The notes beneath the pieces are model-generated. The model did not search any database, was not told where the DNA came from, and was given only the letters and a program-made list of their open reading frames with translations. The translations under genes and the position numbers were made by a program. A stretch of 12,410 bases of DNA from DATLFA01 sp039934635 (GTDB lineage Bacteria > Actinomycetota > Acidimicrobiia > Acidimicrobiales > WLNW01): positions 1-12,410 of the forward strand of contig JBDTLT010000161.1 in assembly GCA_039934635.1 (NCBI GenBank), in the 5' to 3' direction. Below are positions 6,330-12,410 of the stretch, one piece after another. Numbering within the stretch: position 1 is the stretch's first letter; every line of letters begins with the position of its first letter.

Positions 6330-7094
6330 ATGAAGATCGCCGTGTGTGTGAAGCATGTCCCCACCGGGAACCTGCGCATTTCTCCTGACTCCAATCGCCT
6401 CGACCGCAGTGGTCCGGGCGAGCTCAACGCCGTCGACAAGAACGCCATCGAAGAGGCGCTTCGCCTCAAGGGTGATGGCGAGGTCGTCGTCGTGTCCATG
6501 GGACCGACGTCGGCGACCGAATCGTTGCGGACGGCCCTCGCCCTCGGTGCCGACCGGGCGGTGCTCGTCAGCGATCCCGCCGCGGCCGGCTCCGACCTGA
6601 TCGCCACGAGCAAGGTGCTGGCCAAGGTGCTCGGGCGCGAGGCCGCCGATCTCGTGTTGTTCGGACAACAGACGAGCGACGGTGCGGGCGCGGTGCTCTG
6701 GGCCACGGTGGCCGAGCTGTTACGGCTGCCGTTCGTCTCGCAGGCCGCCACCGTCACGATGCAGGATGGGTCAGTGCGGGTCACGCGTGAAACCGAGGTC
6801 GGCGACGACGTGATCGACGCACGCTTGCCGGCGGTCGTCTCGGTGAGCGACACGATCAACGAGCCGCGCTACACCTCGTTGAAGGGGATGATGGGCGCCA
6901 AGAAGAAGCCGCTCGAAGTGCTCACGCTCGCCGATCTCGGTCTCGGTGCGGGCGACGCCGGCGACGGAGGGTCCAAGACATCGGTGCTCGGCATCGCCAA
7001 GCCCCCGGCTCGAGTCAATTCGATCAAGATCACCGACGACGGCACCGCCGCCCAGGCCATCGTCGACTACCTCGCAGACAAGCAGCTCGTGTGA
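6330..7094 (+). CDS. etfB: Electron transfer flavoprotein beta subunit
   Basis: A 254-residue protein, normal for EtfB. With EtfA it forms a soluble heterodimer that carries electrons from acyl-CoA and other flavin dehydrogenases to ETF:quinone oxidoreductase. MKIAVCVKHVPTG opens the family fold. NAVDKNAIEEALRLK (33-47) matches the N-terminal signature, and ADLVLFGQQTSDGAGAVLWA (107-126) the nucleotide (AMP)-binding region. NEPRYTSLKGMMGAKKKPLE (177-196) is the recognition loop that docks partner dehydrogenases. A Gly/Asp-rich linker (~205-216) precedes the C-terminal arm that wraps EtfA. The stop overlaps the etfA GTG by 4 bases, indicating translational coupling. No dehydrogenase gene is in the window, so this looks like the general housekeeping ETF rather than a specialised or bifurcating one. 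That last point is inference. Confidence 0.97.
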   Translation: MKIAVCVKHVPTGNLRISPDSNRLDRSGPGELNAVDKNAIEEALRLKGDGEVVVVSMGPTSATESLRTALALGADRAVLVSDPAAAGSDLIATSKVLAKVLGREAADLVLFGQQTSDGAGAVLWATVAELLRLPFVSQAATVTMQDGSVRVTRETEVGDDVIDARLPAVVSVSDTINEPRYTSLKGMMGAKKKPLEVLTLADLGLGAGDAGDGGSKTSVLGIAKPPARVNSIKITDDGTAAQAIVDYLADKQLV

Positions 7095-8053
7095 AGCCCC
7101 TCGTCTTTCTCGAACATCACCAGGGAGAGTTGGCCAAGGGCCCGCTCGGCGTGCTGGCGAAAGCGGCCGCGGTCGGCGACGGTCCGGTTGCCGCCGTGCT
7201 CATCGGCGGTGGCGCGCTCACCGCGCTCGCGGAGCAGGCGGGCAAGTTCGGCGCGACGACTGTCTACGTGGTGCAAGACGACGCGCTCGATCCGCCACTG
7301 CCACAGCCACGCGTCGACGTGCTCGACGAAGTCGTGCGTCTGGGCGGGTTCGACACCGTGCTCTTTTCGAACTCGGTTCTCGCGGCCGATGTGGCGGCGG
7401 CGCTCGCGGCTCGCCTCGATGCCGGGCTCAACTGGGATCTCGTCGACATTGCGAATCACGACGGCGAACTCATCGGCAAGCGACCGGCGCTGCAAGATTC
7501 GATACTCATCGATGTCGGTTGGCGTTCGCCGCACCGCATCGCCTTGTTCCGCACGGGCTCTTGTGAAATCGTCGCTACCGGCGGTGACGCACGCGTCGAG
7601 TTGCTCGACGTGCACCCGCACGAACATTCACGGGCCGCGACGCTCGTCAGCCAGACGTTGCGAGAAGACAAGAGCCACGCGCTCGAGGATGCCGAGGTCA
7701 TCGTGGCCGGTGGTATCGGGCTCGGCTCGGCCGAGAGCTTCGTACTCGCGGAAGACCTCGCGGAGCTGCTCGGCGGCGCGGTGGGCGCCACGCGCGCGGC
7801 CGTGTACAAAGGTTGGTATTCGCACACGGCGCAAGTCGGCCAGACGGGCAAGACGGTCACTCCCAAGCTGTATGTCGCCCTGGGTATCTCGGGTGCGGTG
7901 CAACACAAGGTCGGCATGCAGAATTCGAAGGTGATCGTCGCGATCAACAAGGATGCGAACGCGCCGATCTTCGAGTTCAGCGATCTCTCCGTGGTCGGCG
8001 ACGTGCACACGATCGTGCCGGCGCTCATCGAGCTGCTGCGCCAAAGGAAGTAG
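7091..8053 (+). CDS. etfA: Electron transfer flavoprotein alpha subunit
   Basis: A 320-residue protein, usual length for EtfA. The N-terminal ~190 residues form the domain that pairs with EtfB. The C-terminal domain (~195-320) binds the redox-active FAD: AGGIGLGSAESF (206-217), YKGWYSHTAQVGQTGKTV (239-256) and the hallmark YVALGISGAVQHKVG (261-275), then VIVAINKDANAPIFEFSD. These are near-perfect matches to the family signature. The start is GTG 7091, overlapping the etfB stop (GTGA). The next gene begins 6 bases after the stop, so all three genes form one operon. Confidence 0.97.
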   Translation: MKPLVFLEHHQGELAKGPLGVLAKAAAVGDGPVAAVLIGGGALTALAEQAGKFGATTVYVVQDDALDPPLPQPRVDVLDEVVRLGGFDTVLFSNSVLAADVAAALAARLDAGLNWDLVDIANHDGELIGKRPALQDSILIDVGWRSPHRIALFRTGSCEIVATGGDARVELLDVHPHEHSRAATLVSQTLREDKSHALEDAEVIVAGGIGLGSAESFVLAEDLAELLGGAVGATRAAVYKGWYSHTAQVGQTGKTVTPKLYVALGISGAVQHKVGMQNSKVIVAINKDANAPIFEFSDLSVVGDVHTIVPALIELLRQRK

Positions 8054-8059
8054 TAGAGA

Positions 8060-9736
8060 GTGACCCGACCCGCGGAGTACCCGCCACCGTTTCGCTCCGG
8101 CGAGTTCGTGGGCGAGCCCACCGACCCCGTCGACGCTCGCATCGAAGTCGGCGTACTCGTCGTCGGCGCGGGGCCTGCGGGCCTTGCGTGCGCGATCCGC
8201 TTCGGGCAACTGCTCGCCGACGATCCCGAGACCGCCGAACGTCTCGGTGACGTGCCGCTCGCGGTCGTCGACAAAGGCAAGCAGCCCGGCTCACACCTCT
8301 TGTCGGGCGCAGTCCTCAACCCGCGTTCGTTGAAGCAGCTCTTCGGCGACCGTGGCATCGACGACATGCCGAACTACGGGCCGGTACCCGACGAGTCCGT
8401 CTACGTGCTCACGCGCCAGAACGCGATGCCGATCCCTCCCCCGCCGCCGATGCGCAATCACGGCAACGTCATCGTCTCGATGTCCCAACTCGGACGATGG
8501 TTGGCCGAGCGAGCGGAAGAAGTCGGCGCGATGGTGCTGCCCGAAACGGCCGCGCAGACGCTGTTGGTATCCGACGGTGGCGTTGTCGGCGTTCGCACCG
8601 GCGACAAGGGCCGCGGCATCAACGGCGAAGAGCTCGGCAACTTCGAATCGGGCAGTGACATCGTCGCGAACGTGACCGTGCTCGCAGAGGGTTCGCAGGG
8701 ACACTTGACCAACGTCGCCATCGATCGTTTCGATCTGCGCGGCGCCGAAGCGCAAGTGTGGGAGCTCGGCGTCAAAGAGATCTGGAAGGTCGCTCAACCG
8801 CTCGATCGCATCATCCACACGATGGGTTGGCCGTTGCGCCCGCAGGCGAAGTACCGCGAGTTCGGCGGCTCGTTCATCTATCCGATGGGCGATGACATGC
8901 TCTCGATCGGGATGGTCGTCGGGCTCGACCATCGTGACGCCTCGTTGTCGGTGCACGATCTGTTGCAAGAGTTGAAGACGCATCCCAAGATTCGCCCGTT
9001 GCTCGAAGGCGGCGAACGAATCGAATGGGGAGCCAAGACGATTCCCGGCGGCGGTTTCCATGCGTTGCCCAAGCAGCTGCACGCGCCGGGAATGCTGCTG
9101 TGCGGTGATGGGCCGGGCATGGTCAACATCCCGACACTCAAAGGCGTGCACTACGCGATCGAATCAGGCCGCCTCGCCGCCGAAGCGGCGTACGCGCAGA
9201 TCAAGCACTCGACGGCGCTGTCGTCCTATGACGACGCGGTGCGGTCCAGCTTCATCTGGAGCGATCTCCGCGAGGTGCGCGATATGCGCCATGTCTTCGG
9301 GCGCGGATTCTTCGTCGGCGGCGCGCTGGCGAGTGTGATGGCACTCTCGAAAGGTCGAGTCAGCGTCGGCAAGCTGCGCACGCAGGCCGACGACACGCAG
9401 CCCCTGCTGCACACCGACCGGGCTGATCGCTATCCGGTGCCCGACGGCAAGCTCACGTTCGACAAACTTTCGTCAGTGTTTGCCGCGGGCAACCGCACGC
9501 GCGACGACCAACCCAATCACATTCGCCTACAGCAGCGAGTGCCGCGCGATGTCGCCCAACTGTGGGTGCACATGTGCCCCGCCGATGTCTATGCGATTGG
9601 CGCCGAAGGCGACGACGGGCTCGTCACTGTCGACATCTCGCCGTCGAACTGCGTGCAGTGCGGGGCGATCTCGGCCAAGGGCGGACGCTTCACGCCGCCC
9701 GAGGGTGGCTCGGGGCCCGAGTACAACTTGACCTAG
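8060..9736 (+). CDS. Electron transfer flavoprotein:quinone oxidoreductase (ETF-QO) with altered Fe-S motif
   Basis: A 558-residue protein, full length for ETF-QO. It accepts electrons from reduced ETF and passes them to the membrane quinone pool. The FAD-binding VVGAGPAGLACAIRFGQ is at 34-50, with GSHLLSGAVLNPRSL following. The quinone/FAD region GGGFHALPKQLHAPGMLLCG and the NIPTLKGVHYAIESGRLAAEA stretch match the family. The C-terminal ferredoxin-like part has CPADVY (C506) and NCVQCGAIS (C531, C534). The family normally has NCxxCxxC there, giving four cluster Cys; the third Cys of that motif is Ile537, so only three remain. The ending PPEGGSGPEYNLT is typical. The start is GTG 8060, 6 bases after etfA, with AAAGGAAG upstream as a weak ribosome site. 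Confidence 0.95.
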   Translation: MTRPAEYPPPFRSGEFVGEPTDPVDARIEVGVLVVGAGPAGLACAIRFGQLLADDPETAERLGDVPLAVVDKGKQPGSHLLSGAVLNPRSLKQLFGDRGIDDMPNYGPVPDESVYVLTRQNAMPIPPPPPMRNHGNVIVSMSQLGRWLAERAEEVGAMVLPETAAQTLLVSDGGVVGVRTGDKGRGINGEELGNFESGSDIVANVTVLAEGSQGHLTNVAIDRFDLRGAEAQVWELGVKEIWKVAQPLDRIIHTMGWPLRPQAKYREFGGSFIYPMGDDMLSIGMVVGLDHRDASLSVHDLLQELKTHPKIRPLLEGGERIEWGAKTIPGGGFHALPKQLHAPGMLLCGDGPGMVNIPTLKGVHYAIESGRLAAEAAYAQIKHSTALSSYDDAVRSSFIWSDLREVRDMRHVFGRGFFVGGALASVMALSKGRVSVGKLRTQADDTQPLLHTDRADRYPVPDGKLTFDKLSSVFAAGNRTRDDQPNHIRLQQRVPRDVAQLWVHMCPADVYAIGAEGDDGLVTVDISPSNCVQCGAISAKGGRFTPPEGGSGPEYNLT

Positions 9737-9801
9737 ACCTCCGCCGGGCGGGTGGGTGCAGTCGGCGCGGGTATATGGGCCACACCATTTGCGAGTGCAT
9801 G

Positions 9802-9823
9802 CTCATTCTCCGGTGACGAAATG
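9802..9823 (-). repeat. Intergenic repeat copy 1 (inverted)
   Basis: Read on the minus strand it begins CATTTCGTCACCGGAGAATG and continues AG. It is identical over 22 bases to copy 3, in opposite orientation. Confidence 0.85.
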
Positions 9824-9922
9824 AATCGGCGGCGACCGCGGGGTGCGGCGCCGTAACCGCTGCTTTGAGCGGCCGCGACGCGAACATTTTCTGACCGACC
9901 TAGCCCCTCTCATCGATGCCCG

Positions 9923-9942
9923 CATTTCGTCACCGGAGAATA
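9923..9942 (+). repeat. Intergenic repeat copy 2
   Basis: It matches the CATTTCGTCACCGGAGAATG consensus at 19 of 20 bases (the last base is A). It is followed by the purine-rich GGTAGGGG. Confidence 0.85.
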
Positions 9943-9978
9943 GGTAGGGGCGTTCCGCGAGGGCACCGCCGACCCTTG

Positions 9979-10000
9979 CATTTCGTCACCGGAGAATGAG
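9979..10000 (+). repeat. Intergenic repeat copy 3
   Basis: CATTTCGTCACCGGAGAATG followed by AG, 56 bp downstream of copy 2 in the same orientation. It is followed by AAGGGGG, similar to the purine tract after copy 2. Confidence 0.85.
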
Positions 10001-10123
10001 AAGGGGGAATCGAACGGCCATCGACCTCGCCCGGCCGCCGGTACCGAACGGCGGGGCTCCGCTCTTCGTCGTCGTCCTCGGTCGACTCGACGGCCGCGAA
10101 CCCGTGCCGTTCGTCTCAGAGGG

Positions 10124-10558
10124 TTAGAGAGGCGTGAGGTCGAGATCGGGCGGCGGCTGGTCGGGCATCTTCCAGCGCAGGTAACCCTTGTCGTACTTCT
10201 CGTGGTACGCGTTGGCTTCTTCGATCATCGTGACGAACGCGGCCTCGAAGCCCGCCCAATCTTCGGCATCGATGTACCCACGAATCTTGCCGACGATGCC
10301 GGCGATGAACTCGTCCATGTCCTCGGTGTACTTGGGGCGCAGGATCGCACCCTTCTCCATGAGATTGATTGCTTCTTTGAGCTGGAACGCCGCGAGCGCC
10401 TTGTTGTGCGCGAGGCCGGCGTAATAGCACTTCCAAATGCGGCCGCCGACGAGCGGCATGATTTCGGCCATCCCCGGCATCAAATGGCCGAGGTCGCTCA
10501 ACTCGAACGACCCCCCTTTGATCTTGATTTCGTGATCGTGTTCGTCTGTCGTTGACAT
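10124..10558 (-). CDS. Unrecognised 144-residue, probably helical cytoplasmic protein
   Basis: I do not recognise the family. The ATG at 10558 gives MSTTDEHDHEIKIKGGSFEL and ends KMPDQPPPDLDLTPL. There is no signal peptide or membrane segment. Residues ~30-120 look helical, with conserved-looking aromatic and charged patterns: WKCYYAGLAHNKALAAFQLK, PKYTEDMDEFIAGIVGKI, and AYHEKYDKGYLRWKMP near the C-terminus. A single Cys and several His/Tyr/Glu are present, but no cofactor motif can be named. The open frame extends far upstream (to 12358), but that part lies antisense to the SDR and regulator genes and is a shadow. The start is supported by TAAAGT 7 bases upstream. The gene is divergent from the neighbouring SDR with only 48 bp between start codons, so shared control is possible. 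Confidence 0.75.
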   Translation of the reverse strand: MSTTDEHDHEIKIKGGSFELSDLGHLMPGMAEIMPLVGGRIWKCYYAGLAHNKALAAFQLKEAINLMEKGAILRPKYTEDMDEFIAGIVGKIRGYIDAEDWAGFEAAFVTMIEEANAYHEKYDKGYLRWKMPDQPPPDLDLTPL

Positions 10559-10565
10559 GGCGCTC

Positions 10566-10600
10566 ACTTTAACGCCGCCGACGGCCCGTGTCGGTACGAT
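10566..10600. promoter_or_regulatory. Divergent pair of -10-like elements for leaderless transcripts
   Basis: Minus strand: TAAAGT (10566-10571) lies 7 bases before ATG 10558. Plus strand: TACGAT (10595-10600) lies 6 bases before GTG 10607. Neither gene has a Shine-Dalgarno. The two promoters would overlap within 48 bp, so polymerase or a regulator at one would affect the other. Confidence 0.5.
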
Positions 10601-10606
10601 CCGTTC

Positions 10607-11452
10607 GTGATCCTCGGTGGCCAGGCAGCCCTCATCACCGGCGGTGGCGGGGGCATCGGTAGCGCCTGCGCACAGCGACTCGCGCGCGACGGCGCGGCGG
10701 TGCTGCTCATGGGCCGTACACCAGCCACGCTGGATGTTGCGCAGCAGCGCATCATGGCTGCCGTTCCCGCCGCACGCATCGACTGCTTCGTGGGTGACGC
10801 GCTGAACGAAATCACGCTCGCCGCCGCATTCGAGGCGACCGCATCGCTTGCCGATCGCGTCACCATCGCGGTCGCGGTGGTGGGCGGCGGGATGATGAAA
10901 CCGCTGATCGCGTTCGAGGTCGACGAGTTCGTGGCACAGCTCCGGCGCAACACCGTGTCGGCGTTCTCGGTGATCCGTCAGGCAACACCGCATCTCACGG
11001 CCGCGGGTGGTGGCTCGATCGTGTGTATCTCGTCGGTCGCGGGGCGTCTCGCATATCCGTTCATGACGCCCTACAGCGCGGCCAAACACGCGGTCGAAGG
11101 CCTCGTCCGCGGCGCCGCACTCGAGCTCGCACCCCTTCACGTCCGCGTCAACGCCGTGCGGGCCGGTTTGATCCGGTCCGATGCGACCGGCACGCACCTT
11201 CGCGACAACGCGGATGTCATCGTGTCCGAACGGCCGTTGTCGCGGGTGGGCGAGCCAATCGACGTGGCCGAGGCCGTGAGGTTTCTCGCTGGTCCCGAGT
11301 CTGGATGGGTGACCGGCCAGAGCTTCGCGGTCGACGGCGGTACCGAGCTGACAAAGGCACCGAGCTATCTCGAAGCAGTCACCCGTCGCCGCGTCGGCGA
11401 TGCCGTGGTCGATGCCGCCCTGGGTGGTTCGGCCCACCAAACTTTGAGATGA
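10607..11452 (+). CDS. Short-chain dehydrogenase/reductase (SDR)
   Basis: A 281-residue classical SDR with an NAD(P)-binding Rossmann fold. Seen: the cofactor loop TGGGGGIG (11-18), the helix Asn N115, catalytic S143 in IVCISS, Y156 and K160 in YSAAK, and the C-terminal WVTGQSFAVDGGTEL typical of FabG-like oxidoreductases. GRT (36-38) after the second strand has an Arg that would favour NADP(H); this is inference. The NNAG motif is replaced by VVGGG (91-95). The ~30 residues after DGGTEL are a less usual basic tail. The start is GTG 10607 with TACGAT 6 bases upstream. The TetR-type gene follows 51 bp downstream in the same direction. The substrate is unknown. Confidence 0.93.
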   Translation: MILGGQAALITGGGGGIGSACAQRLARDGAAVLLMGRTPATLDVAQQRIMAAVPAARIDCFVGDALNEITLAAAFEATASLADRVTIAVAVVGGGMMKPLIAFEVDEFVAQLRRNTVSAFSVIRQATPHLTAAGGGSIVCISSVAGRLAYPFMTPYSAAKHAVEGLVRGAALELAPLHVRVNAVRAGLIRSDATGTHLRDNADVIVSERPLSRVGEPIDVAEAVRFLAGPESGWVTGQSFAVDGGTELTKAPSYLEAVTRRRVGDAVVDAALGGSAHQTLR

Positions 11453-11491
11453 AGCAGTGGACGAGAACCGCCCGTGAGCCTCGTGTGCTCT

Positions 11492-11497
11492 TACACT
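11492..11497 (+). promoter_or_regulatory. Possible -10 element of the TetR-type gene
   Basis: TACACT ends 6 bases before GTG 11504, with no Shine-Dalgarno. This supports 11504 over the upstream in-frame GTG at 11474, whose added residues would span the promoter. Confidence 0.45.
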
Positions 11498-11503
11498 GGC
11501 CCG

Positions 11504-12076
11504 GTGTCCGAACCCCAGCCGCAAGTGACAACGCAGACGAGAACGCCGCGTGCGATCGGTATCGAGCACATGGTCGATGCGACGATTCGCTTGCTGCAAG
11601 ACCGCAGCCCCGAGCAGATCACCGTGCGGGACATCGCCGAAGCGGCAGGCCATCATCATCGCTTCGTGCAAGCGTGGTTCGGCGGCAAAGCAGGTCTGTT
11701 GCGCGCGGTGTTCGACCGCCTGCTCGAGGACGTGGCGCGCGGTATCCCGAGCCCGCTGGTCGCGCGCGACGGATTCACCCGTGAAGTGCGTACCGCCGCG
11801 TTGCTGATGAACTGGCTCATGGCCGCCGAGCCCGGCTCCTTGGATGCCCCCCGTCCCACGCCAATCGTCGATCGGGTCATCGCGGTCTATCGCAACGAAT
11901 TCGGGCTCGACGAGAATCTCGCACGATTGATGGCGTTGCGCCTGGTGGGCGGCGCGGTTTCGGTCATCCTGTTCAGCGGTCCGCTCGGCATCACCCAAGA
12001 CGATCTTCCCGCGCTCATTCAACTCGAGGTCGATCTCGCCCGATTGATGGCCCGCGCCGGGGCAACCGTCGACTGA
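11504..12076 (+). CDS. TetR/AcrR-family transcriptional regulator
   Basis: A 190-residue protein with the usual TetR size and layout. An N-terminal DNA-binding domain covers residues ~17-75, with the helix-turn-helix ITVRDIAEAAGHHHRFVQAW followed by FGGKAGLLRAVFDRLLEDV. The recognition turn carries an unusual HHH (50-52) where small residues are common. The C-terminal ligand-binding part (~80-190) is helical and variable, so the effector cannot be predicted. The gene lies 51 bp after the SDR, which it may control; TetR regulators often control their neighbours, but this is inference. Its stop is 7 bases from the stop of the convergent gene on the other strand. Confidence 0.88.
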   Translation: MSEPQPQVTTQTRTPRAIGIEHMVDATIRLLQDRSPEQITVRDIAEAAGHHHRFVQAWFGGKAGLLRAVFDRLLEDVARGIPSPLVARDGFTREVRTAALLMNWLMAAEPGSLDAPRPTPIVDRVIAVYRNEFGLDENLARLMALRLVGGAVSVILFSGPLGITQDDLPALIQLEVDLARLMARAGATVD

Positions 12077-12083
12077 CCGACGC

Positions 12084-12410
12084 TCAGCCCTCTCGATCAC
12101 GCCATCGCCGTTTGCCGGCGATGAAGAAGTAGAAGAAGCCGACACCGAGCAGCGCGATGCCGAGCAGTGGGAGGAGGACGAGCAGCCAGTCGTCTTGGTG
12201 ATCGTCGGACGCCGCCACGACCGCCGCCGCGCTGACGGACGAGTCGACCTGCCCGCTCGAATCGACGGTGCCTCCGGCACGCGTCGCGCCGGTATCGGGA
12301 GGCGTCGCGCTAGCGCCGGTAGGGGTCGCGGCGGTGCCGCTAGACGTCGTGCCGGCACCGGTGCGAGACCCCGAGACCGATTGATCGTCAGTGCCGCGAG
12401 TTTCTGCGTC
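12084..12410 (-). CDS. C-terminal end of a membrane-anchored surface protein (5' part outside window)
   Basis: An open frame on the minus strand enters from the right edge and ends at TGA 12084, giving 108 residues. The first ~75 are a low-complexity Ser/Thr/Ala/Gly stalk (GTTSSGTAATPTGASATP). Then DDHQDDW leads into one hydrophobic membrane segment, LLVLLPLLGIALLGVGFFYF, and a short basic tail AGKRRWRDREG. This layout is typical of an extracellular protein held by one C-terminal membrane helix with a cytoplasmic stop-transfer tail. I see no LPXTG sortase signal. The extracellular domain, and so the function, lies outside the window. The codon choice and clean frame to the edge support it being real. 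Confidence 0.75.
   Translation of the reverse strand, partial: DAETRGTDDQSVSGSRTGAGTTSSGTAATPTGASATPPDTGATRAGGTVDSSGQVDSSVSAAAVVAASDDHQDDWLLVLLPLLGIALLGVGFFYFFIAGKRRWRDREG

Larger units (their letters stand above)
9737..10123. other. Gene-free region between convergent genes, carrying three short repeats
   Basis: About 387 bp separate the ETF-QO stop from the stop of the unknown minus-strand gene, and I see no credible coding frame. It contains three copies of a 20-22 bp repeat (annotated separately). There is a small hairpin CCGCT-GCTTTG-AGCGG (9857-9872) with TTTT 14 bases later, a weak candidate terminator for the etf operon. The arms GCCCCT (9903-9908) and AGGGGC (9946-9951) bracket the second repeat copy. 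Confidence 0.7.

Noticed and set aside
9802..10000. CRISPR-like array
   Set aside because: Only three repeat copies, one inverted, with unequal gaps (99 and 36 bp) and no cas genes in view.
11474..11503. Upstream GTG start for the TetR gene
   Set aside because: The added ten residues would be encoded by the promoter region containing TACACT. The start at 11504 fits the leaderless pattern better.
10124..12358. 744-codon open frame on the minus strand
   Set aside because: Only the last 144 codons look like protein. The rest is antisense to the SDR and TetR genes, is rich in Arg, His and Asp as expected for a high-GC shadow frame, and has no recognisable motif.

Overview
The window is high-GC DNA with dense coding, frequent GTG starts and several genes that seem to be translated without a leader. 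It looks like an actinobacterium. A secreted RCC1 propeller joined to 'PARLLDTRPG' modules, a VapBC45-like pair and an ETF/ETF-QO operon suggest the class Acidimicrobiia (Ilumatobacter-like). That placement is an inference from gene content, not a measured phylogeny.

Left part (1-3657, all on the minus strand). Read in the direction of transcription, it starts with a metallo-beta-lactamase-fold protein of the flavodiiron-like (ODP) type. This gene has its own promoter, which is packed with inverted repeats, and a clear intrinsic terminator. Next comes an overlapping antitoxin/toxin pair that resembles mycobacterial VapB45/VapC45 in size and domains. A TauD/TfdA-type Fe(II)/2-oxoglutarate dioxygenase and a short-chain dehydrogenase (SDR) follow. 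The last two are 3 bases apart and probably form an operon; the SDR runs off the left edge.

Middle (3675-9736). A 792-residue secreted protein lies on the minus strand: signal peptide, seven RCC1 blades, then three ~127-residue repeats. Divergent from it is a tight plus-strand operon etfB-etfA-ETF:quinone oxidoreductase. This operon passes electrons from flavin dehydrogenases to the quinone pool. The ETF-QO lacks one of the four cysteines that normally bind its 4Fe-4S cluster.

Right part (9737-12410). A gene-free stretch of ~390 bp between convergent genes holds three copies of a 20-22 bp repeat, one inverted. Then come an unrecognised 144-residue helical protein (minus), a divergent SDR (plus), a TetR-type regulator (plus) and the C-terminal end of a membrane-anchored surface protein (minus, cut by the right edge).

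Across the window, five genes without a clear Shine-Dalgarno have a TANNNT -10-like hexamer 6-8 bases before the start codon, as expected for leaderless transcripts. Nothing here proves a wholly new system. The best leads are the altered Fe-S motif in ETF-QO, the intergenic repeat family, the operator-like cluster upstream of the MBL gene, the VapBC45-like pair next to the dioxygenase operon, and the unknown 144-residue protein.
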